A stretch of DNA of 64,000 nucleotides from positions 86,432,457-86,496,456 of the forward strand of contig NC_092859.1 of NCBI RefSeq assembly GCF_032062135.1, read 5' to 3'. Source of the DNA: Pyxicephalus adspersus (Eukaryota; Chordata; Amphibia; Anura; Pyxicephalidae). Made by a program: the position numbers and the translations under genes. The notes under the pieces were generated by a model that saw only the letters and a program-made list of their open reading frames with translations, did not search any database and had not been told where the DNA came from. Positions 55,071-64,000 of this stretch are shown piece by piece; the first letter of the stretch is position 1; every line of letters begins with the position of its first letter.

Positions 55071-57355
55071 AAGGTGAAAGTGGTATTTAGTGATGAAAAT
55101 GGATAGAAATCAACTGCCTGGTGACACATAGGAAACAGCTATAAGGAGCAGTGCACAATTCATTTCCTTAAGTTGATATGTTACTCCAACACTGAAATGT
55201 GCACAGGGCAACAGGGCTGTTGTAGGAAGTCTGAAGCTTTTATTAATATGTTTATTGAATAATTTGGTTCCTGCATATGCAGCATTTTATTTTAATGAAT
55301 ACTGGGTAACTTGTATATGAACAGGACAGAAGCAAGAGCTGAATGATAGTAAATATATTGAATAGCAGTTACCTTGAGGTCATTTCCTACTTGGCCAGGC
55401 TTAGTTTTAATATTGATAATCATGTACTCTAATAAATCTAAAAATGCAGAGTTGCTTTCTAAAGGTTAGTGCGCTTTGCACTTCTTGTGCTGCCTTAGTG
55501 GCAGATAAGTGGAAGGCAAATTCTAGTGAAAAGCTTTTAAGTGATGTGGTGATTAGTGGTACCTATTTACTCAACCTAACATCATCCTTTTTTTTATTAT
55601 TACTATTTTATTATATAATTATATTATACCATAATATATTATGACCACATTTAAAAAACCATGATGTTATTTTATGTTACAGCCATAATTATTGATAACC
55701 TGGTAACTGAAAAAAAACTAAAAAAGAAAACCTCGTTTTTTGCAAACTTTTTGAAAAGGCAGTTTTCATATTAAACATTAGAACTAGGAAATTGTCGCCA
55801 GACCAGGTATTTCAACAAAAATCATTCCATGATTTACTTTTTACTTGTGCATGTTGTTTGCTTGTAAAGGTCCCTCCTATGTACATATCTAAAGTTATTA
55901 GGCTGCTACTGGGCTCTGCTAGCTTGAATCACACAGGTAACATTCTATAATATTCCCCTTCGCTACTTCCTCAATATCCATATAAAAAAGGGCATCTATA
56001 AGGTGAGGGGTGGAGGAGCTTGGCCAGCACAAACAGTACTTTGATATTCCCAGGAGAGGAAAGGGATATTATTGGTAGTGAGGGTACTGCTGTTACAGTT
56101 AAATGACACATTACTGATCAATGAAAAATTGAAAGAAAGGAAAAAGTGAACATAAAAAATACCAGACATGTCCATGTTTTACCTGAATTATTGGTGACAG
56201 CGACTATTTAAGCTTAATAAAGAATGTTTCCTTTTTTTTTTTTTACCTTACATAGAAAGTTGCAGTTTTGTACCATGGTGATTCTAGTATTGTAAGTAAC
56301 TTTTTTTTACTTAAAAGAGATATTGGACTAGCAAGAAATGGCTTTGACTAAGGCACTGCTCATCATTCTGCACCAACAATAAAATAAAAACACACCCTAG
56401 AAATAAAACAATGCCCTGACAAAGCAAACAAGCAATCATATGCAGTGTTAGTGTTGGAATATTATTAGGCTGAATAAGGTCTCATTAAAGAGTAAATAAT
56501 TAGTAAACTATTAATTATTAAACCCGTTTATTGAAGAAAAAAAGTAAATTATGAAGTTATTTATTGTTAGGGTTACTAGAGTTTACATGTATCTCAAACC
56601 CATATTATGTAGTTGATTTGTGGACATTATTCCCAATGGCATATAGGTATATGGCTTCTATACTTGCCATATGGTTGATGTTTTATTGTGCTGGTTTTTA
56701 GGCATGAAAGTTTGTGAATCACTAGTAAATGATTGAAATGACATGATACGATGGTGTCGTTCTTATGTTAATGTGGATGTAATGTCCACATGTTTTAAGA
56801 AGCTGCCCTCTACATCCAATGAGGATTCTTGGATGACCAATAAAAAAACTGTGTTACTTTTGCTGAAGCATTAAACTACTTTAGCGCCATCCAACCAATA
56901 GTTGAGGAGGCGTATCATGATTCTTGATAGCATATATTGTAAAAATTGTTTTGCTGCATGGAAGGACAAACGTTAGATAAGAATTAATGGTTATTACTCT
57001 GCTGTCTACGCATGTGCTTAGCAGAACACATAGGGTAAAGGTCCTTCAACCAGGAAGGGATGGATATAGAGTAATCTGCAGTTCTCAGTGAAATAAACAG
57101 CTACGTCTCCTTACCTAAGAAATATATATTCAATTGTAATTTGCAGATATTTTATAAAAGGATGAATTCACTAAGGTAAAAACGTTTTCTACTGGACCTG
57201 ATCTTCAGCAGTTTATCTGCTCTACCACACAGTGACATGATTGTGCGTAAGATAGCTTCACTTTGGAAGTATGGCCTAGCAAAATCGATTGTGGATCTTT
57301 AATTCATCACAGTATCTTCTCAAAAGGCTTGTCAAGGAAACTTCAGGACACCAAT

Positions 57356-57410
57356 ATGGATCGACTGGATGTTGTGGGCGAAAATGAAGCACTTCAGCAG
57401 TTCTTTGAAG
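57356..57410 (+). CDS. MYRFL: First coding exon of myelin regulatory factor-like protein (partial gene)
   Basis: ATG at 57356 (A at -3, G at +4) opens MDRLDVVGENEALQQFFE plus one base of the next codon. It ends at donor GAAG|GTAAAA at 57410. The MYRF family begins with the same signature (human MYRF: MEVVDETEALQRFFEG), split at the same glycine phase. MYRF proteins are membrane-anchored, self-cleaving transcription factors with an NDT80-like DNA-binding domain. Position just after RAB3IP, in the same orientation, points to MYRFL and not MYRF. The reading frame stays open upstream to 57263 but has no earlier ATG. The later exons are not recognised up to 64,000, so the rest of the gene runs beyond the window or was missed. 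Confidence 0.75.
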
Positions 57411-58752
57411 GTAAAATTTACATTTTTACAAAAGGCTTTATGTGTGTCCTGCACTAGCACAATACGTACTGTCTGATCATGTTAGATCGTTTTAACAAAA
57501 TCTGGAAATCTGGTTTGTGTTTATGTGGGTCATCATCAATATCATATATATATTCTATTTTCAAAGGGTATCTATCTGCTTGTTCTGCCCTTTAAATATT
57601 ACCAGAAACTTGGATATTGACTTTAATTAAATTTAAATTACAGACCCAGAACCAGTATCCAAACCCAAAGTTCTAACTTCTGGTTAAATGCCTGTTATAA
57701 GTCAATAGCACAGTAAGTGATTGGTTCAAACAACTAGCATTTTCCATTACCTATACATTTCTTTAACACAGATTAAATGTGCTCAGAAACTCCTGCAAAT
57801 GTAGATTACCTACCAAAAATCTAAATGTACATTGGTAGCTACACCTACATAATACACTTATTCCATTACATATTTATACATTATGTGAAGCCACTTTAAT
57901 CTTAAAGTTTGTCCTATTTTGAAATATACAAATCATATTTTTTTCTTCACACTTTCACTATAACTTATGTTGGAAATGTGTTTTTGGTTAAAAACCAAAT
58001 TCTAATATTTCTTAATATTTTTCCTGGAAGTATGTTTCCTGATAAAAAAATACACTTTTCTAACTTTATTTTTACAAAATATACATTTGTGCTACAACGC
58101 CTACATAAGTAGGATTCTAGGTTTCCATAGTAACAACAGGTTGCTTCTTTCCTGTATTATTAAGTAATTATTATGTTAGAGTGCTCAAAGTTTTAACTCT
58201 CAACATTCCAAAAATATTTATACAAATCCAACTATCATGTTATACAGTGTTATATTCTCTGTCTTTACCCCACGTGAATATCTAAAGTGTCCCAGGTTAA
58301 AATGACGAACTTTGTACAACCTACTTAAAGCAGGCAGCTGCTAACGTAGCAGGGAGGCTTGGTTATGGAGGTCAAGGCTAGTTATGATTTCTCTAGGTGT
58401 AACTGGGTGTAGAATAAAGTTGGTGAAAGGCTCCTACCTGATTTGTCTTAGCTTACTATTATTAGTTGCCATGTAGGTAAATTGTAAGTTTGCTGTAGTC
58501 CTTACAACATATGGAATAAATAATGTAGGACTGGATGTTCAGTTTTTTTGCATAAACTGTGATAGATTTGGACCTGTCATCAGCTTGACATTTTTTAGAA
58601 ACTTTTTTGAGATCACAATTTTTTTGGCATTTGCATTTGACTTGCAGTTGTCCTGCATCAGACACACACCATTAAGTTGTCACAGCTTGTTCAGTTAGAA
58701 TGTGTCTAAAAATTAGTATCTCTAATTTCCTTCCTTTGATTGGTAACTATAG

Positions 58753-59119
58753 CAGTGGTCCCCAACCTTTTGGACGTCATGGACCACTAAATTTATGGAC
58801 TCCGGATCTCGCATGTGCGGGGAGCCATGAGTCACTCAAAGGGGAGGAAACTTCCCCCATAGTGACATCATGATGCCCGAACCTGTCCACTCTCCCATCG
58901 CAGATCTGAGTCTGCAATAGGAAACACAACCTGTCCAGAGACACAACCTGCCCAATGCCCTGAGCCTACGATGCTTATGGGAGACATGGTCTGCGGCTCT
59001 GTGTGGTGTGCCCCTCCAAACGGGGTCCTTCTCCTGACCCCACTGGGGGGGGGGGGGGAGCACCAGCCAGAGCCGCGGACAACCAAAATTTTCTCTAGAT
59101 CATAGGTTGGAGACCGCTG
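58753..59119. mobile_element. hAT element, family 4 copy A, with 8-bp TSD
   Basis: CAGTGGTCCCCAACCTTTTG at the left and GGTTGGAGACCGCTG at the right are classic hAT ends. The flanks AACTATAG (58745-58752) and AACTATAC (59120-59127) match in 7 of 8 positions. It is 367 bp, with a poly-G run (59045-59058) inside and no transposase. Confidence 0.85.
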
Positions 59120-59299
59120 AACTATACTATTGACACTCATTCAAGTTCTTAAGTTCAAAAATACCTATTGACCCAGCCAGGGATCCTCTGAGATGCTAGC
59201 ATCCTCTACTTAGTTATCAATTAGCATTGTTCCCCATACTTTGTGTTATGTAGTAATCCTATAATACTTACCTGTATTATGATGCGCCTTTATATAGAC

Positions 59300-59912
59300 T
59301 AATAAACCTGAAATGGATCTGGTCCAGGATTGAAAACACTAGCCTACTAATAGCAAATTATTTTTAAGAAATCCATTCCAGGTTTGCTGGATCACCCAGG
59401 TTCTCCGATGGTATCTTCTCCAGTCTTGGAGAACTTTAACCTCCCTAGCGGTAATCCCGAGTATGAGTCGGGGGGGATTTTAGGTGCAAACAAACCCACA
59501 TACCTTGCTCGGTCGCTGTCCCCCAGCGTCCTGCTGGTTGCTGCAGGTCCCGGGGACATGTCTGTCTTCTTCCAGCTACAACCGCGAACTGCAGAGTCGC
59601 AAGATTTGCGGTGTTTCCTGGTGACGTCGGTCCTGGTGGGAAATTCAAAACAAAGTCCAATACAAAGAAATCTTCATATAATATATATAAATAACTATAT
59701 TATATATGCTACAGTACAGTTATTTTACATGTTTAACTATATTTATATATATTTTTTAAATTTATTACCTATTGGAAATATTTTGGTGCGTTTTGCCTAA
59801 GAATTATAGCCAATGTACAATGTGAAATAAATTTCTATGCAAAAAAATTTTAACGCTTTTTGCACAGAAATTTGGACAGAATTAGAATGCTAGGGAGGTA
59901 AATAAATCAGGT
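59300..59912. mobile_element. Family 2 MITE remnant (copy D), split by an insertion
   Basis: AACCTGAAATGGATCTGG, AAATCCATTCCAGGTTTGCT and TCTTGGAGAACTTTAA (to 59439) continue at 59899 with TAAATAAATCAGG. In the intact copies GAACTTTAATAAATCAGG is unbroken, so the element between (59440-59898) inserted later. Confidence 0.75.
59440..59898. mobile_element. TIR element inserted at TTAA (piggyBac-like)
   Basis: Inverted ends CCTCCCTAGCGGTAATCC and, complemented, CCTCCCTAGCATTCTAATTC. The left flank is TTAA and the right flank TAAA, compatible with a TTAA duplication plus one mutation. It is 459 bp and noncoding. The C-start and TTAA target suggest piggyBac, but this is inferred. Confidence 0.65.
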
Positions 59913-60052
59913 AAAACACCTCATTAACTCACATGAAAAAATGTTGAGTCAATAAACAGGAGTAAAAAAACAATTTTTGACCATGAAGGCCATAGAGAGG
60001 ACCAGAAGACATGACTTCCTAACTGATGACCTATTCATTCATAACTATGGTT

Positions 60053-60312
60053 CAGTGGTCGCCAACCTTTTGTGACCTACGGACCACTAAATGTAGGGAC
60101 TCCTGACACCACTCAAAGGGGAAGAAACTTCCTACAGAGTGACATCATAATGACAGAACCTGCCCACCAACCCATCGCAGGCTCATACTCAGCCCTGAGC
60201 CTACAATCTGTATGGAAGACATGGTCCACTGTTAAATTGCAGTCACTTTTTAAAGTGTATGTACAGTAAGTACAGAAAAATATCTGTAGATCTTAGGTTT
60301 TATTGCGGGCTG
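60053..60312. mobile_element. hAT element, family 4 copy B (diverged)
   Basis: CAGTGGTCGCCAACCTTTTG, CGGACCACTAAATGTAGGGA, GGAAGAAACTTCC, GTGACATCAT and CCCATCGCAG parallel copy A. The right terminus is degraded (TAGATCTTAGG...). Confidence 0.7.
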
Positions 60313-60499
60313 GCAACACAGCAGGTATAGGACGGTTTTCTTTTCTCAGTTACTCATCCCATCCTACTCTGCAGTAAACAGACACTAATTGCGTTGGAAT
60401 TTTTTATATACTAACCAGGATTGACAATTGCATTATAACACAGAAAGTGTGCACACAACACTGAAATAAGTGCAGCTCTGTAATCAATAATCCAAAATT

Positions 60500-60732
60500 A
60501 GGGCTAGGATCAGACAGTCTGCGGGAACAGACATTCCTGTGTTAGGTATTCGGCCTACTGCACCAGCATTTCAACATATCACAGCAGCTAGCACTACCGA
60601 ACCCCATTCATTCTCTTTAGGTGGCCACGGGCAAGATGCTATATGCTACATAGCATCATACCCGAGGAAGCAGTTCAGAAGTGAGGAATTGGCTACTGCC
60701 TTGCAATCTTACCACCAGTCTGAACATTGCCT
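60500..60732. mobile_element. hAT-like element
   Basis: Ends AGGGCTAGGATCAGACAGTC and, inverted, AGGCAATGTTCAGACTGGT. An open frame inside (about 60539-60772) has no recognisable protein similarity and looks incidental. Confidence 0.5.
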
Positions 60733-63600
60733 AAATGTATATTTATTGAATGTTAGCAGTGTATGTGCTTAAATTTAGCCTGTTACAATCCCTTTGCTGC
60801 AGGAATTTAATGTAAGAGAAAATAGTACAAGGAACCAATCATTTCACCTGTTAATAGAGAGATGGACATATAACTATGTTGCCTCTTCTTTTACTGTCCA
60901 GCCACAGCCTGGGGCAGGTGCAAGACAGTGTGGGTTTGGATGAAGTGGTTTAAATATTCTGGCCATCAGACTGGATTATTTATGATTTATATATTTAATT
61001 TACATGCTACAAAGGTTTCATTTATTGTTATGTATTACACATGTAGCTGTTTTGTGCAGGAAATCCCTCTTGCCTCTTTGTGGATGAGCATTAAAACAGA
61101 TTTATCTTGGAATGGTTACGGAGAAATTAATTGACCAATAGGGTTCCAGTGCTAAAGATGTTTAATCAGGAATAGTTGTGTGTTTAATGAATAAGCCTCT
61201 ATAAGTAATTAAAAGCAGCATTCTAATTAAACATCTATAAATACTGTGTAAATCGTAAGATTTTTTTAATTACTTGCCAGAGGAGTTGTAAATGATGTAC
61301 AGCCAATCTTGTGGCTTGCATCCAATTGCCACATTGCACAGATAGGCAAGGCACCGTATTTTTTGTTTCAGCAGTGTGTATAAATGGCTTCCTATATTAC
61401 CTTAATTCCACCAGACTGCTTACTGAGCAGTTTATCAGCAAAATCAGGTCTGGCCAATGCAAGGTGATTTAGGCAGAATTAGAGCCAAATATTGGAATGG
61501 AATGTATTGCAGCATACCTGTCCTTAGGTGTGGCAGTTACATTACATCTCCTTTGCTTAGGGTTTTCATATGCTCACACATGCTCACCCATCCTTCTATA
61601 TCAGGACAACAAAACAAGACAAGACTACATGACTTCCAAGAACAGCCAAGAGCAATATAGCTGAAAAAAGTCAGCAACAAGAGTAATTTATGTCAAGTAT
61701 TTGTCAGAAATAACAAAGCACATTCAGTGGTATATTTATCAGACCAATAGGAGCCATATAGGAAAAGTTAATTGTTAGGGTTTATATACATTTCAGTACT
61801 AGGTCAGTATTTTATTAGAATGCTGGCAAAAATCTCTGATGTTAGGGATTCGTCTTTGGCAAGGAAAAGCTTTCCTAAAATCTAAAACTGAATGAGATGT
61901 TAATTACAGCTGAGGGTGGGGTCACTGCTACCATGAGTTATAAATGAATCTGTGAGTTTTAGATTTATGTTTAAGAGAGTTCTTTGAGACATCAACCCCT
62001 TTGCTGCCTTTTTGATATTATCATATTATTATCTTATATCTCTATTATATTTTATTTTGTGGTTAATTTGAGTTCAGTATTCATTTTAGCTGCTCTCACA
62101 TCCATAACTGATTTGTTTTCCTTTGTTGGAAAGCTTAACTTTTGTTTCAGGGGAGAAGGAATTTTTTAATGTTGAACCAGATCTTTATTTTAGGTTGCAT
62201 GCAGTTGCATGCGCACATCTTCGAGTCACAACCATGTGGCCAAATACAACACATGGCTTTGCAAATCATGCTGAAATCTGCTGCAGCTGCATGAAAAAAA
62301 AAAAAAAACACCAAACGCTTCTTTTCATATGAACAAGAGAAGCTGAGATTGAGGGTGATCCTACAGCAGCTCATCATAGGTCTGAAAATAGCCTAAATCT
62401 TTGGTGAATTGGTGATATCTCAATAAAATCTAACTTTTGTAAACCTTTGTAGTTTTCAGTTTTAGGAATTAGTTTGTTTATAGCGTAGATTTGCAAATAA
62501 GATCAAATATTTTTTATGAAGATTGTACCAAAAGAAAGTTTTGTTTGGCCTAAAAAATATCAATATGTGTGTTACTTTGTTTTTGAGAAATGACAATATT
62601 ACTGCTGATTCAGTAGGCCCTGAGAAGGGATATCATAATCTTCCGAGCAAAATTCAAATCCACAGGTCAAATTTAAAGTAAATAGGTAAAGTTCTGTAGT
62701 TAGATCACAGCTTTGTGTGTCAGTGGAAATAATATCTTTATATTGTGTCTGTTGCCATTTTTCTCCACACTTCAGTATCCTTTGGGTTTACAAGATTCAT
62801 GGTATTTCATACAATTTTGTGTATTTTAAATATTGCATGTAGGGATTTTTTAAATTGTTTAAATTTAAATCATGAAAACTGAAAATTCAAGTTTCAAAAT
62901 TCATCAGTTGACTTGAATAACTTTACAAGTCATATTAAGCACACTAATTCCGAGCACTTGTTTAGAAGTGAGTAAAAGTGATGTTTGCCATTTCATTCTT
63001 CACTGCTGCTTTACATATTGGGCATCTGTAGGCACAAAACGTCTGGCATTTTACCTATGATTTAACCACACTTCCTATGGTATAGCATAAAAGTTGTTTA
63101 TGGATGTGCATCAGCAACAATCTGGCCACAGGACCACCGGCATGTCAATTTCTAGGTTAACATACACCATTTATGAATAGGATCAGTTTTCTTTAATCAT
63201 AATTAACCCAGTCCTATTATGACTATTTTAGTAACTAACCTCCACCCACTCCAGCTGCTTATCTGTTACTGTATCACAGTGGTCAATTCTGGTCCTTCCC
63301 TGGATAAATTTGCCTTCAGCATTGAGCCTGAGCATTAAATCTTTAGAGACTTGAATGATGCTGTATACTGAGGATCTCAATTCCTAATATATAGTGAAAA
63401 TGAATTACATCTCATGCAATGTGGACACCTTAGTGGTCTGTGGATAAGAAAAAGTTTAGGAGGGTTTCAAAAGTAATGTTTAGAAAAAGATAAACTTGTT
63501 CTTTAGGGCCCCATCATATCAATGAATTTGTTGCTGACAAGCTAGGTAAGTATGCTTCACCGTCTTTCTTTATTATGGGAGCCATTTGTAGGTGAACAAG

Positions 63601-63945
63601 CAGTCTTTTTGGAGCTTGTGGACCACTAAATGCACGGACTCCTGACTGCGCATGCGCGGGGAACCATTTGTCACTCAATGGGGAACAAACTTCCCCCACA
63701 GTGGTGTCATGATGCCAGAACCCACCCACTCTCCCATCGTAGTTCTGAGCCAAAGACACAACCTGCCCACTACCCTAAGCATGCAATGCATGCCGAAGAC
63801 GTGATCCAAGGCTCAGGCTGGTGCACCCCCCCCAGCGGGATCCTTCTCCTGACTGCATTGGGGGGTACACCAGCCAGAGCCATGGCCCACCTATCAGATG
63901 GCCTAGTAAGCACTAGTGGGCCACGGACCAGGTTGGGGACCCCTG
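63601..63945. mobile_element. hAT element, family 4 copy C
   Basis: GGACCACTAAATGCACGGAC, TGCGCATGCGCGGGGA, GGGAACAAACTTCCCCC, CCATCGTAG and the intact right end GGTTGGGGACCCCTG. The left end has lost about 10 bp. Same family as 58753-59119. Confidence 0.75.
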
Positions 63946-64000
63946 TTTTAAGTGATATTGTTGATGGCAAGTTGCTGTTAATGTGGCAGGAGACTAAGAT

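Larger units (their letters stand above)
49570..57260. other. Intergenic interval between RAB3IP and MYRFL
   Basis: No gene is recognised. It holds a poly-G run (49590-49606), a TG/TA microsatellite (50084-50168), the 601-bp TIR element with a tandem array (52303-52903), a tRNA-Gly-like sequence (53238-53308) and a LINE remnant (about 54650-55070). The rest is AT-rich, unremarkable sequence. Confidence 0.6.
57411..64000 (+). other. MYRFL intron 1 (presumed) contents
   Basis: No further MYRFL exon was found. The interval holds three related hAT elements (58753-59119, 60053-60312, 63601-63945), a family-2 MITE remnant interrupted by a piggyBac-like element (59300-59912) and a further hAT-like element (60500-60732). 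A small second exon could have been overlooked. Confidence 0.5.

Noticed and set aside
60539..60772. 77-codon ORF as a possible MYRFL exon
   Set aside because: The peptide has no similarity to MYRF-family sequence, and the region is bounded by hAT-like ends.

Overview
This is vertebrate nuclear DNA: AT-rich, dominated by introns and interspersed repeats, with short exons flanked by GT/AG splice sites. Two nearly complete protein-coding genes and the first coding exon of a third can be assembled. The gene content (BEST3, RAB3IP, MYRFL) and the repeat landscape (many small hAT-, Tc1- and palindromic MITE-type elements, tRNA-headed SINEs) suggest an amphibian, most likely a frog. That species call is an inference.

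Layout. (1) 3,509-19,580, minus strand: BEST3 (bestrophin-3). Nine coding exons give a 653-residue protein with every phase consistent. A likely 5' UTR exon lies at about 19.32-19.58 kb behind a TATA-like box. The distinctive C-terminus and the 356-364 autoinhibitory motif make it BEST3, not BEST1. (2) 19.6-25.1 kb: intergenic, with a Tc1-transposase remnant, a roughly 400-bp foldback element and a minisatellite of 5'-splice-site-like units. (3) 25.1-25.33 kb: a CpG-rich promoter and noncoding first exon, then RAB3IP (Rabin8) on the plus strand. Its ten coding exons, 34,224-48,731, encode 456 residues, followed by a 3' UTR with several poly(A) signals to about 49.57 kb. (4) 49.6-57.3 kb: intergenic, repeat-rich, with a TIR element carrying a tandem-hairpin array, a tRNA-Gly(CCC)-like sequence and a LINE remnant. 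(5) 57,356-57,410, plus strand: first coding exon of a myelin-regulatory-factor gene, called MYRFL by synteny. Its later exons are not seen before the window ends.

BEST3 (an anion-channel family member at the membrane) and RAB3IP (the GEF that activates RAB8 in ciliary membrane traffic) are divergently oriented, with start regions about 5.6 kb apart. MYRFL follows RAB3IP in tandem. This is the conserved BEST3-RAB3IP-MYRFL block, paralogous to BEST1-RAB3IL1-MYRF, so the neighbours reflect ancestral synteny and not an operon-like functional unit. I found no sign of a novel multi-gene system. The less ordinary signals are small: an overlapping uORF in RAB3IP, a splice-donor-motif minisatellite, hairpin-rich mobile elements, a nested insertion and a 26-bp perfect intronic hairpin.
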